A stretch of 64,000 nucleotides of DNA from Gari tellinella (Eukaryota > Mollusca > Bivalvia > Cardiida > Psammobiidae), in the NCBI GenBank assembly GCA_922989275.2, contig OV277858.1, forward strand, positions 15,275,727-15,339,726, read 5' to 3'. The position numbers and the translations under genes are program-made. The notes below the pieces were generated by a model. That model was not told the origin of the DNA. It was given only the letters and a program-made list of their open reading frames with translations, and searched no databases. Positions 31,261-42,999 of this stretch are shown in pieces. How positions within the stretch are numbered: the first letter of the stretch is position 1; each line of letters begins with the position of its first letter.

Positions 31261-32716
31261 AAATAGACTAATACTCCCCATTCATTTAATAATATTTATA
31301 AACTTTAGATACAATATGTTTTTAGACTTAAACTTAAACAGGCGAGCATCTAGTGGCTTTGACACCCATGTCTGGTTTCAACTCCAGACCGTGTTGCGAC
31401 ATTACAGGGTGTCCCAACATTTCGTGTGTTTGTAGTATGTTACTCCACACGATTGAATTTACATTTCAAACTCCTTGGTGTGCAGTAGTATGTACGATGT
31501 CTATACGTTTACACAGTGACGCGTATCCGACGAACTATGAATATAATAAAGGCTTTTATATGATATGTAAGGAAAAGAGGTCGAGATATATTTATATAGT
31601 TATCTGCATGGTCTGTCATATTGTTCCTGTTTTTATTATTCCTAATGTGACTGTTTGGTAATTTATATTTTTAGCTAATTTTTTTTTTAAATGGTTTCTA
31701 ACCAATTATATATGTTATTCAAACAATATTGTATATGATTGCGCTCCCAGAATAGGTGTTTTATCGTTTCTACTTGCATATTGCACTGTTCGCATGTATT
31801 ACGTTATTTGATATTATTTCACACCTACATCTATTAAACCAATCGACAACCCCTATTTCTATCACGTGACGGTACAAGAGAACCCTATATTGTACCGGAA
31901 TTTAAAAAAGCTTTCCTATATCCAAAAAATCTATATTTTTTCATATTGGACTGGACAAATCTTCCGACACTCTGTTAAGAGTAACTTCCCTTGGTATTTC
32001 ACCTTTTTCTGCTACATTGCTCCATCTCTACAACGATACCCAATTGGAGACACATAGTGTGTGTTGCTCGGAGTGAGACATTATAGGGAGGGAAGAATAA
32101 GAATTGGCGTACATTTGCAATATCTAATTTAATGACGTAACGATAACAAAGTACTGTAGACGTTTTGGCGCGTTAACGTTGAAACGTCAATAACAGTAAA
32201 GAACGGTTTCGACGTTAAGTTTTTTCCCAAGTTATGAATATAATTTTTGTTTATCCGAGTGTATGTTTTAAAAAAGCATATTGATAATGTATGCTTATTG
32301 GACTGAAATTCTAAACATTAGTAATTTTTATAACGATAACAAACAAAAGAAAAAATATAAAAATGCTTTTGAGGAATAAATGTAGGTGTTTCTTCGCTAT
32401 TAAAGGGAGGTAATTCATACAATTCGTTATAAAACGGCCCTTTGTTAGACTGTTACACCTTTAATGTGTTTAAAAAATGTATATTGATGGAGTAAATGAA
32501 TAAAAATGAGATCTAGAACAGAAAATTATGCAAAATGATACGTGTAGACGGTTATAGAAATATTAAATAGATATACTGGTTGTAAGGGGAGGGCCGATGT
32601 AGGGAAGGAAATCAGTAATTTGTTTTTGGAATGTCAAGGTCAAAGGCTAGGCTCGAATGAATAGGAAAAAATGCATGTGGTTTCTTTTGTCATTTTATAA
32701 TTTTATGGTGTGAAAT

Positions 32717-32834
32717 AAAGAGGTAATTTAACAGTGTTGAGAACACAGCAGTCATAATCCATATTGGATTATGACTGCTGTGTACTCGTCCAATAGAATT
32801 CAGTATTGTACTCAACACTGTTAAATAACCTCTT
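32717..32834. mobile_element. 118-bp palindromic MITE inside the old LINE
   Basis: Outer arms read AAGAGGTAATTTAACAGTGT and the inverse ACACTGTTAAATAACCTCTT. Within them is a second palindrome, ACACAGCAGTCATAATCC and its inverse, around ATATT. No coding capacity. Confidence 0.85.
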
Positions 32835-33833
32835 GTTATATTCCATAAATGGTGTGTTTGTTGGGTTACCACTATTCATGAATTTGTACTGGAAGTTTAT
32901 GAATGTATTGTCATTTGTTGAGGTTTATATGTTTTTGTAGGCATTTATCCCATTAATGTATGTATTGGCTAAGTTCTGTTCCCAATTTTTGTGTGGTTTT
33001 GGCTTGTCAAATTTGAGTTCTTACCTGAATATTGAGTAAGCATTTATGTGATTGTTTAGTTTTAGCAGCTTTTGCAGTAGGGTTTCATTTTGTTGTATTG
33101 CATCATTCATATGTTTTAATTTATTTCTACATTGTTTTGGTATACAGGACTTTAATTGATTATAAAAGAAAATCTCATTTTCAGTTTGATTGTATAATTC
33201 GTTTAGGGTTTCATACTTATAAAATTATTTTTTGTTTTATAGACATATATGTCACTAATTTCTAATTTGTTTAATTCCTGTTTTGAACCACTGCTTTCTA
33301 AATATAGTTTTGTTTAGGATAAATAAATGTTTGTTGTTCCTTTAAATTTTGTGCTAATTTTTGTAATATTTATGTCATCCTTTATTTGTATCCATGAAAT
33401 CATAATTTCTTTTAGAAAAGTACTTCATTCGAACATTCTGTTCTGTTTCATTTAGTTCATTTTCGAAAATAAGTTTCCCGCCATATTTGTTTAAAAATTT
33501 AGCATATTGCTGTTCCCAGCGACCGTTATTATGTTCCTCTATAATTCTTTCTACCGAATTACATTTTAATGCGTTGATAAAAAGGTTAATATCTATCATT
33601 TTCAATCCTCCATTTATATTATCTAGTTTTATTGTGTGCCTGCTTATTTTGTCGGGTTAACTTTGCTAATGTTTGTCTTACGTGTTGTTTTCTATTTAGT
33701 GTGTAGATGATGGAATGGGATTTTGCGTGTGTGTGTGTGTGTTTGTTATGGTACGACTGTATGTGTGTTCTGCTTGAGAGATGGATGTATTGTTTGTGTA
33801 GCGTTTCCTGCTTGAGTCGTTTGTATTTATTAT

Positions 33834-34094
33834 TGTTCATTATTGTGACGTTATATACGTTTTTCGGTATTCTTTGTTTATATGCCGTAGGTTTCGAATC
33901 GTGTTAGAATTAAGAAATAACAAATTTTAATTCTAACGCGATTTTTATTATAAAAATACTATTTATGTATTACACGTATGGGGCAAATGGAACAGGGGAT
34001 GGAAACGCCGCGCGTGCAGTTCATTATTGCGACGTTATATACGTTTCTCGGTATTCTTTGTCTATATGTCGTTGGTTTCCAGTCGTGTTAGAAT
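33834..34094. mobile_element. Palindromic-end repeat Y, one and a half units, inside the old LINE
   Basis: A full unit (33929-34093) starts TTCTAACGCGATTTTTATTA and ends CAGTCGTGTTAGAA. It is preceded by the right half of another unit (33834-33909). The same unit occurs twice at 58957-59306. It separates the first reverse transcriptase blocks of the LINE from its C-terminal part. Confidence 0.8.
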
Positions 34095-35372
34095 AGATCA
34101 CTAATTATTCTTATAATTTCGCCTGTATTTCTTCCTCTTATGAAAACCTGTTTGTCAATTATGTTTTTCGAAAATTTCTTCATTCTGTTAGCTATGGATT
34201 TTGTTACTATTTTATAGTCTATGTGTAATAGACATATAGGTCGCCAGTTTGTTAACAGGGACACATCTTTATCGGGTTTGGTGAGGAGCGTTTTAGAGTT
34301 CCGTTAGATTTTTATCTTTAAAGGAGTAATAAATTAACATAACGTAGTATTTTTTGATGACTCTCCACAATATTTCATACAATTCTACAAATATACCGTC
34401 TGATCCTAGACGTTTTTTTTTTATTTTTTTTTATTTTTGTAAGAGCTTGTGCGCACTCGTATTCGGTTTAAAATCCTTCGCATATTTTCTTGTCGTGGTC
34501 GCTCAGTTTTTTCATGTTTTTTTTGTAAACGTCTACCGATGATGTGTCAGGTTTTTTTTTTGTAAGGAGTAGAGTAAAAATGTGTTTGTGTCGCTCTTAA
34601 TTTCTCGTTTGCTTTTTAACTGAGAAATAATTTAAAATTCAGCTTTTTTCTCTAAAGTAGCAAAGTATTTTTTTAGTTTTTTTTAATCAATTCTATCTCG
34701 ATGGCTTTTGCTCTAATTATAATTCCTTTTAGTTTGTTTTCTATTACCTTATCTAATTCTAAATCTAATTGTGTTTTAATTTAAGTTTTTGGACTTCTAG
34801 TTTTATGGTGTTTCTTGTATTCGCAATTGCATTTTCCGCATTTAATATTTCATTTTGTAGTTTGTTTTCATATTCTGTTTCTTTTTTTTCTTTTTTGCAC
34901 TTGTATATTTAATTATTTCGTTTCTGATTGTCCCTTTGATAAGCTTCCATAGTGTGTTCCGACTCGCTTTTTTATTTATGTCTGCTATATCATCTATGCT
35001 TCTTTCGATTTGGTTTTGGCATTCTGTTTCTAAATTAATGAAATTGTTTAGTTTACAGGTTCAAGGTACTCTATCGACATTTGACAGATTTGCATATATA
35101 TTTATTAGGGAATGGTCAGTGTTGTAGCCATGTTTTATATTTACCTTTTGAACGAGTGTTTCTGTTTCAATTCTTTTGTCTACGCTTTCATTTATGACCA
35201 TATTGAAGTCTCCTCTATTGATAAAGGTTTTTTCATTGTTGTTGTTAAGGTAGTATTCAAGGTTTTCAAATATTTAAGTATCGTCCGAATTTGGGCCATA
35301 AATATTTATGAGTGTAATTGTTTTGTCATTAAAGTCCCATTGTGTTTTCAGACCTTTTTTTAATGTCCGAAA

Positions 35373-37240
35373 TACAATAATGGTTAATAATAATGCATGG
35401 ACACTCTGATGGGCTAAACTGATCCATGAAATGTTGAAGACAGACCTAAATCACCAAAAGGGCGATTTAAAAACCATAACAAACCAAAAGTAAAACGTCT
35501 GACATAAATATTACCACACGGATTAGTGTCACGTGGAACAGCTGGGATCAATATCACAGGGGTGCAACGAACTACGATATTGCTATAAAATGAGTCACAT
35601 TTCGTCACAACGGTGTTTCAGGCCTTTTCGCTCTCTTACACTAAGAGTTTTTATTGAATCTTCACCAAACTTGCATTAAATGTTATTTTATATAAAATCT
35701 ATGTACAGTTTAATTTCTACTTATATCGAATAAGGCATGTAAGACATTTTGCCCTTTTTGTATTAAAAATTGACTGTTTCAGCACTTTTTTTGCACTCTA
35801 ACACAACCAGTTTTTATCGGATATTTATCAAACTTGCTCAACATGTTTATTGACATCTAGGTCCATATTGATTACTACTAAAATCGTATGTGGAATGTCT
35901 GAGTTTTTTGCCCCATAAGTATTCAAATGACAGTTTCCGCACTTTTTGCCCTCTAACATAATACTTTTTATTTGATATTCACAAAACTTGCTGATACGAC
36001 GTATTGTTTATTAATATAAAATCAAGGTTTAGTTTAAATACCTCTAAAGTCGCTTAAGGTATATCTGAGTTATTGCCTGTTTATGAATGAAAAATGACTG
36101 TTTCAGTCATTTTTGCACTCTAACACACAAAGTTTTTATCGGATATTCACCAAAATAGCTGAAAATGTTTATTTATATAAAATTTAGGTCTAGTTTGATT
36201 ATTACTAAAATCGCATGTGGCATATTTGAGTTTTTTTCCCTTGATGTATTAAAATGACTGTTTTTAGCCTTTTTAGAATACTGCTAAACTTGCATGTGAC
36301 ATGTCTGATTTTTTGCCATTTAAGTATTAAAAAATTACTGTTACAGCATTTTTTGCTCTCTAACACAAATACATATTTATTGATTTTCACCAAACTTGCT
36401 GAAAATGGTAATTTATATAAAATCAAGGTTTGGTTTGAATACTACTAAAATCGTAAAAGGTATGTCTGAGTTTTTGCCCTTTTAGTGTCAAAAATAAATG
36501 TTTTAGATTTTTTGCTGTCTTACACATACAGTTTTTATGTGATATTATCCAAACTTGTTGAAAATGTGTATTAATTAAAAATCTAGGTCAATCATGTTAA
36601 CTACTAAAATCTCACAAGGCATGTTGGAGTTATTGCCCTTGAATGATTATAAATTGCATACTACAGGCTTGTCAGCTTTCTGACTCAAACAGTTTTAATT
36701 GGATCTTCACCAAATTTGCTGAAAAAAATATTACTTGACCTATATTTGATACAAATGCACAATGCCAGCAAGGTTGGTGAAGATCCAATAAAAAGTGTTT
36801 GTGTTAGAGAGCAGAAAAGGCTGAAACAGTCATTTTTTTAATTATTCAAGGCCAATAACTCAGACATGCCTCATGCGACTTTGCTAGTTATCAAACTTGA
36901 GCTAGATTATACACTAATAAACATTTATAGCAAGTTTGGTGAAGATAAAAAAAATAACTGGTTGAGTTAGAGAGCGGACAAGGCTGAAACAGTCATCCCC
37001 CGTATTGAATTGTACACGGTCACCCCAGTACTTTTTAATTGGTGCAGCACAAACATATTATAAATAAAATTTAAAAAGCGAATTTCTTAGATAAAGCTGC
37101 TTTTTCTGAAAGAATCACGTCCCATGGAGTTCTAATGGGATTCCAAACAACAGTTTTATGCAGGTTTCCCAAAAACACAATGCAGCTTTAATTTCTATTT
37201 CTAAAGATTGTAACCTACCTGGTATCATTTTTTTTAATAT
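35373..37240. repeat. 1.9-kb insertion holding a ~160-bp tandem array with inverted end units
   Basis: A phrase such as GACTGTTTCAGCACTTTTT, then CTCTAACACAAC and TTTTTATCGGATATT, recurs at about 35620, 35778, 35932, 36095, 36335, 36501 and 36660. Units are about 155-185 bp and diverged. At 36765-36850 and 36925-37000 the same phrase appears inverted (GGTTGGTGAAGATCC, GAGAGC, GGCTGAAACAGTCAT). The block splits the endonuclease frame of the LINE, so it arrived later. No terminal inverted repeat was found at its limits. Confidence 0.7.
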
Positions 37241-37483
37241 TGATAACTAATAATGTTATAAGTGAAGTTATAGTTTATTAGTATAGCTATGTCCTTAGTT
37301 TGTGTACTATTTCAACTAAAATATGCTTTTGATCCAAATTTTTTCCCCCAAATGTATCTAGTTTCTGTTGAACTATATGTGTATTGCAAGCAAATAATCG
37401 ATATTAATTTATTTTTGATCCATGTAAATCTTGTTTCACGTTTTGTCTTGTTGGCCAATCCGCGAACGTTTAAAAAGGTAATA

Positions 37484-38285
37484 TGTATATGTGTTGCCGT
37501 TATATTATGGTGGTTTAAGGTAAATAAGTTGCTTTATTGCTGTGTTTTCTAGTAAAGAGTTGTTTTCAAAGTTTAAAGGAAAGAAATGTTGTAGAGAGTA
37601 GTACAATACTAGAAAAGATGTATCGTACCGCCCAACTGAATACATTGCCTGCTTTTTATAAAAGGAAAACAACAAACAAACAAGTAACATATACAAAACG
37701 GACCTTTGTCCCCACAGGCCTGCCAGCCCCATCCGTAAACATTTGGAACCTAGGCCTGTGTAAATTACACTTTTTGTAGTATTCAGTATTTGTTTTTTCG
37801 AAGTTTCGAGGGTGAAAAATGACATGCCGATGGCAACAATGATTCTAACTTTATACAGCTATAATACCTGAATATGTACACTAATGAATGTCGGTGCACT
37901 ATGGGTACACTACAAGCGCACACACTTTGTAAACATTATAGACTCCTGTAGGAGCCCCTCGCTCGGGGTCTGCACTGTAATCTTAACAAATATTTCTATA
38001 AATATTATCTATAGGGAGAACGATCCAAATGGTGTTCCTCGGAACGCCAGAGTCAACTCCCGGTAAGAATCAGTCAAAACGAGATTTATGGGAAAAAAGT
38101 AAAAGCTTCAGTTTAGCAGAGGTTAATATTAATATATCAATAGAGATATTAATGTTGGTTTGGCATTCTGTCAACCCTGAACAGAATATTAAGAGATATA
38201 CATCTAGAGATCAAGCGTGACTACATTTATTCCTATGTGTGGTTTGTTCGATTAAATCACTTTTTAAAGTATTTAACACGTTTAA
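37484..38285. other. No gene recognised
   Basis: Directly 5' of the old LINE's endonuclease, where ORF1 would be expected, but I see no ORF1-like coiled coil or RRM. Open frames on both strands near 37505-37825 overlap and have no motif. Confidence 0.4.
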
Positions 38286-38353
38286 TTTAACGCGAGTGGT
38301 AAGTATCACCGTCTGTCACGCGGGAGACCGGGGTTCAATTCCCCTTCGGGGAG
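38286..38353 (+). tRNA. tRNA-Asp(GUC)-like pseudogene, 5' acceptor lost
   Basis: AGTGGTAAGTATCACCGTCT, GTCACGCGGGAGACC and GGGGTTCAATTCCCC match the D-arm, anticodon arm (anticodon GTC) and T-arm of tRNA-Asp. The 3' acceptor CGGGGAG is present. Its 5' partner should be a CTCCCCG-like strand, but the upstream bases are TTTAATT. The anticodon stem also has a mismatch at its outer pair. It is either a 5'-truncated tRNA copy or a SINE head. Confidence 0.7.
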
Positions 38354-38382
38354 CCAGACGTCAGGGTATCGAAGAAAAGGTT

Positions 38383-38500
38383 ACAGCCTGAACGGGGCTC
38401 GAACCCGGGACCTTCGACCGACGGACTACCGACTGAGCTAACCGGCTGCCTACAAACTAATCTCCCCAACTGTGTTAGGTACGATACTGTGACATACTTC
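38383..38500 (-). mobile_element. tRNA-derived SINE, copy 1
   Basis: On the minus strand GCAGCCGGTTAGCTCAGTCG (A box) and CCCGGGTTCGAGCCCCGTTC (B box) have tRNA spacing. Flanking sequence ACTGTGTTAGGTACGATACT is shared with copy 2 at 38638-38765, so the SINE includes a unique segment upstream of the tRNA head. Confidence 0.8.
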
Positions 38501-38637
38501 CGTCCTTGAATTACCCTACATAAAAAAGTTCAATTGTGAGTTAGTCTATGTTATATTTGCAGGCGCTGTTTAGCGAGCCATACACTAACCGTCACGGCCC
38601 GACGTTGTGGGCCAAATGTAACAAGGGGGCGAGAATA

Positions 38638-38765
38638 TGCAGCCTGACCGGGGCTCTAACCAGGGACCTTCGGACTACCGTTCCGACGCTCTACCGACTG
38701 AACCAGCCGGTTGACTACAACTTAATCTCCTCTACTGTGTTAGGTTCGGTACAGGGACATAAATG
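38638..38765 (-). mobile_element. tRNA-derived SINE, copy 2
   Basis: Minus strand: ACCGGCTGGTTCAGTCGGTA and GAGCGTCGGAAC (A-box side), CCTGGTTAGAGCCCCGG (B box). The neighbouring ACTGTGTTAGGTTCGGTAC repeats the segment next to copy 1. The body extends into GCATATTCTCGCCCCC towards 38625. Confidence 0.8.
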
Positions 38766-39384
38766 TTAATTGAAAAATGAAGACGAATAGTGTTCGGTAT
38801 GATGATGGTCAATGACATGGGCAAATTGTATACAACGTTGTAGATTTCAATACTGGTTAAAGGTTGATTGTGTCTGTTTTTGATACCCTGAAAGAACTTG
38901 TGTATGCTTACAACCACTTTCAAAGTTATTCGAGATTAAATCAATCTTTAGTTTAGGCTTTATTGAAAACGCAATATACTAGAAAAGTATTTGTCACGTT
39001 AATGCAACTCTTTTATTACTTTATATATGCCATATTTTGTACCAAAACTGTCGCAAAAAGGATGATTTCCAACGACAGTAATGCGATATTTTTAGCAGAT
39101 TATATATTTCAGCATGAAAACTGTGACTTTGTTAACAAAGTGTACATGCTATGTTATTGTTGCCTTACTATTGAGTCCTTCTAAACCGGATAGTGTCTGC
39201 AGATTAGCCGTTTTCACATAAAAGCGACGCTATCAATACACTTCAATCTAGTAGGCTATACCACTCGTAAGTTGTAGTGATTGTATTTCATTATGTTAAG
39301 CTGTGATTCGCAATGTGTTAGTTGTAAGATATATAGCCAACATCAAAATAAAAAGGGTTTAACTGTATAGTCGTCACAGTGAAA
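38766..39384. other. No gene recognised
   Basis: AT-rich sequence, short frames only. Confidence 0.45.
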
Positions 39385-39543
39385 TGATTATGTGTCCCTC
39401 GGGGCAAGGTTTGAAGAGAAAAGTTTAACATTGCCGTACGTTTCGATGGTTATTAAATACCGTCGCCCTACATAATATACAAAACTTAATTGCAATATTG
39501 AAAATCCATCGGCTTGTCATTTTATGTTATGGGGGGGGGGGGG
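39385..39543 (+). repeat. Dispersed repeat Z, ending in a G13 run
   Basis: GAAATGATTATGTGTCCCTC, GGGGCAAGG and CGTACGTTTCGATGGTTATT parallel 63660-63800 (GAAATGATTCGGTTTCCCTC, CGGGCAA, CGTCCGTTTCGATGGTCAAT). Here it ends in thirteen G at 39531-39543. The element is unknown to me. Confidence 0.5.
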
Positions 39544-41246
39544 TAAACGGTTTGGATGCCGACCATGTTCCGTGTTAGCGTTGCGTTTATTTCAAACATA
39601 TATCAATTAAGAACCGACATTATCAACAAATTATACTTCAAAAAACTTTACCAAGTGCTGTCTAATGCTATAATGCTGGTTATATACAGGATGTGCTAAT
39701 GCTGTTTAAAGCCAACCTGTATTTTAGTAGTATCTTAATGCAGAATACTTGAAATGATTATTAATGTTGATAATTTTCGATTGGCATTAAATAACTAAAC
39801 TATATTGTTTTCGAGTAAAAAAGAGCTTTAACTTGTTCAATATGTAATTATTTTCTGTTAAACATGTCGTGTGATTACATTCTGACATTTTTTTAATTAT
39901 GTTCATAGTTTGTTATGAGCCAGACGCAACATAAAGAAAAAACCAGAATAAAACTTTACATACTCCTATCGGAATAAAATGACAAGATGTCCTCAAATAA
40001 TACAGTTTCTGTCCTTTAAGAATTACAACACAATACAACTGTTAGTTTAATTCCCCATTCTTTAATAATGCAGTGATATCAGTACCAAACCTTTAACGAA
40101 TAAACGTCTAGTACACTAATGACTGTCTAAAGGTCCAAGATAAAACCATTGAATGTCTAATTTATACATATTTGTGGGTTACAGTCAATCTGTGTAATCA
40201 GTCATTAAAATTTTCAGTCATTAAGTGAATTGATTGTTTCACTTAGTCAGTTCACGTAATGACTAAAATATTCAGTCATTTAATGAAATTACTTAAATTG
40301 AGCGGCCATAATTACACAAATAGACTAAAGGTCATTTGTGAGTTTCAGGCAATGTGTGAAATGACTTTTATTTAATAGAATTCATCAGCAATTGTTCATT
40401 CACAGCAATAATTATGCGTTTTTTGTATTAATACTCATAATCAAACTATTGTTTAAGAAATTTTGCAACAAAAGTTAAAATAATTATATGCATTTTACAT
40501 GCATTTTTTTCAATATTTCAGTTTGTATCATTAGATACTGTTATCAACATAAATAGCTTAATTGGTTTGTTATATTCCATCGAACTATTTCACATACATT
40601 TATTAAGTGATAAAAACAGACAGTTGTTACTGATTGGATAAAACAACTTAATTGATTGTTTGTTTTACCTGACCGTTTCATGCACATTAATTTTAGTAAG
40701 GATTGGATTATCTTTTTTTCACACACTCAGATAATGATAAAAACAAATGACACAAAGCCTGAAATGATTACCTTAATGAAAAATCAAGATGTCAATTATT
40801 GAATTCTGCAAACACCTTTAATATAAAGATATATTGTCTAAATTGGAAAAAATGCATTATTGTAAGTGATTTGAAACCAACAACCTGACACATATAAACG
40901 TTGAAATGGAATTCGGAGATGCTGTGTTGAAGAGGTAATCAAATTTTATGGTATTTTATATTTATATTGAGTAGATATCTGCCTGTTAGTTAGTAGCTTA
41001 AAGCAGCTTCACGGTAAAGCAGGCTGCTCATCCGTTTAACGTTCAACCAACTGTAAGTGGTAACCCGTGTTCACACATACAAACAGTTTTTGGAGACATG
41101 GGTTAAGCATAATTAAATATGGTTATGAATGGAAAATTGATAAACAATGAACTATGTCCGATAGCATGGTAGTATTGTAGCTTAAAGCAGACTTAAGGTA
41201 AAGCATAATAAATAGAAAAACTGTAATTGTTTTCAGTGAAATATCG
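39544..41246. other. No gene; small local repeats
   Basis: TTCAGTCATTAA and close variants recur at 40197-40285. TAGCTTAAAGCAG with GGTAAAGCA recurs at about 40996 and 41177. No coding signal. Confidence 0.45.
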
Positions 41247-41345
41247 AATTTAATCAATTTCATGAACATCAGACTATTATGTTTAACTCATGGCTTCGCC
41301 ACTCGTGAAAATATAGCGTCTGATGTTCACTCAATGGATTAAATT
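41247..41345. repeat. 99-bp imperfect hairpin
   Basis: Arms of 28 bp, beginning AATTTAATCAATTTCATGAA on the left. The complement of the right arm begins AATTTAATCCATTGAGTGAA. Both end ACATCAGAC. Probably a small MITE. Confidence 0.7.
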
Positions 41346-41594
41346 AGGATCTTACACTGAACAAAAACCAGTTATCCTGTATATTGCCATTTTGATTATA
41401 TATGAACATGCATAATTTATATAGACATATGTTGATTGACAAAATGAATAAATTTAAACAATAGTCGGAATGTTCCTGTAGACTGTAAGGACATTGTTTA
41501 AAACTAGTAAAGCAGTTTTCTAGGTATCCAATTTGAATTAACTTCAAGTAATAATGTTGTTATCTGTTTTCAATTTGAATGACCTTATCATACT

Positions 41595-41935
41595 GTATAC
41601 CCTCATGTCGTTTATTCGCGCGCTACCATTATTTCACCTATTTAGCACTGGCGTGGGCTCTAGCAAAGTAAGAATACCCTTCGTTTCTGCTTTTTGTTTT
41701 AGTCGAAAATGTCATTTTATTCTTATTTTTACTACAATTGAAAGGTTATTTCAATGTGAAGTTTGAAACGTTAGGCATGCTTTAACACCAACATAAATAA
41801 CGCTTATTGAAGGTATACATGTAAGCACAATTCATTAGTATTTGTCTTTAAAGTCTAGGTCTCACTGTACAAAATACAACGTCATCAAGCGTGTGCAGTT
41901 CACCTCTGACCTCAGCTATTCTAATACCATCTAGA
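41595..41935 (-). repeat. Dispersed repeat X, copy 2 (inverted relative to copy 1)
   Basis: Matches the complement of 25965-26320, including CCAGTGCTAAATAGGT, GCATGCTTTAACACCAACAT and AGTTCACCTCTGACCTCAGC. It lacks the second arm of the palindrome seen in copy 1. Confidence 0.75.
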
Positions 41936-42049
41936 CATGCGTATCCCGGTTTTTACATATACAGCTGAAGCAATGCATATATCTAGGTCCAGAGGGACAG
42001 GGTAGATCTAGACTGAAATGTCCGTATTGCTTCAGTTTAAATCCTTTAA

Positions 42050-42253
42050 CCAGATAGTTCTGATGATAACAGGAATAAAGAATCGCACTCATGTTCTGTT
42101 TTTAGCTCTCCTCTTCCTTGGGAGTCCATACATATGCAAGGTACGGATGTTAACAACAACAACAAACCAAATCCAGTTCTTAAGAAGCATTCTCAATTTC
42201 TTTCATCGCTTGTAAGCGGCATAGGGTTCATGGCAGAGGTTTTCGCCAAATAA
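42050..42253 (+). pseudogene. Conserved coding tract of the A/B/C family, copy B
   Basis: The open frame reads PDSSDDN, then SSPLPWES, then DVNNNNKPNPVLKKHSQFLS and SLVSG to a TAA at 42251. Copy C reads PNSSDDN, SSPLPVES, DVNNNKPNQMFKKHYDFLSS and LVSDLRFLAD at the same spacing. Changes fall in a way that keeps the frame, which suggests the tract once encoded protein. I do not recognise the family, and there is no catalytic motif in the visible part. Confidence 0.45.
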
Positions 42254-42752
42254 CCAAAATTATATAAGCTCGTGTTTCTTTCTGGTTTACTGAACAGTAC
42301 CTTTGATACTAACATGAACGAAAAACAAATTTACCGTGCTATATCAGTATGATTAACAATGACCGAAAACTGATAATACAACGATGTGAAAATAGCCCCG
42401 TTACAATTTCTGTTCCTGTGTCCATCCTACGATAATATCTAATTCCAGATCGCTCGATTGAAATAAATGTACGCAAATTTTAAAACGTTTTGCTAATAGT
42501 TTGTATGGTAGTTTAACTATTTAGATGAAAAATAGTTTATTCAATGTATTTAGATGTTAAAGTTATTTAAAGCTGGGGTTTAGAACAAAACTTCAAACCG
42601 TTTTAAGATATTATGCTTTTTTAAATGGGTAAAATATAACAGCCAGAGGAGGGGAGACCTAATAAAAAATAGTCCGAGGCGATACTGAAAACCTAGCAGT
42701 GTAGACCCTGTTAAAACCTTATTTGTCATGTTAGAATTGAACTAATCTTCTT

Positions 42753-42893
42753 CCATGGTTGCTATGGCTTCATATACCACGATGTGCCGTTCTGACGCGC
42801 TGCAAATTAACCACTTGGGCCTTTGTCCCTCGTCGTTAATTTGCTACGCGTCAGAACTCCAAATCGTGGTATATGAGGCGATAGCAAACCATG
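42753..42893. repeat. 141-bp palindrome
   Basis: Arms contain CCATGGTTGCTATGGCTTCA and its inverse, ATACCACGAT and its inverse, and GACGCGCTGCAAATTAAC with GTTAATTTGCTACGCGTC. The loop is about 20 bp, around GGGCCTTTGTCCC. A foldback-type element or an old MITE. Confidence 0.85.
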
Positions 42894-42999
42894 TAGCGAA
42901 GCTTATTTCTTAAATAAACCATGGCAACGATTCCTTTAGAACAAGTTAAGGTAATAAAACTGCTAAAGAAGAGTTGTGGTAATTTAAGATATAGATATA

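Larger units (their letters stand above)
31690..37483 (-). mobile_element. Old L1/Tx1-type LINE, broken by later insertions
   Basis: Reading on the minus strand from 37483: ITFLNVRGLANKTKRET and IICLQ (start of the endonuclease), AILINYNFTYNII near 37260, then a 1.9-kb interruption, then KTITLINIYGPNSDD and FINRGDFNMVINES (endonuclease, 35360-35180), TDHSLI, then GSDGIFVELYEILW near 34400 and LLTNWRPICLLHIDYKIVTK plus SIANRMKKFSKNIIDKQVFI (reverse transcriptase blocks 1-2, 34290-34100). After a MITE the catalytic core is missing or unreadable; INGGLKMIDINLFINALKC and GRWEQQYAKFLNKYGGKL follow (33620-33380). The C-terminal cysteine motif TCEQCNMQVETIKHLFW lies at 31800-31750. This order fits L1/Tx1-type ORF2. 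Frameshifts and stops are everywhere. Confidence 0.85.

Noticed and set aside
35373..37240. Helitron as carrier of the tandem block
   Set aside because: I could not find a convincing 5' TC end or a 3' hairpin with CTRR at the limits.
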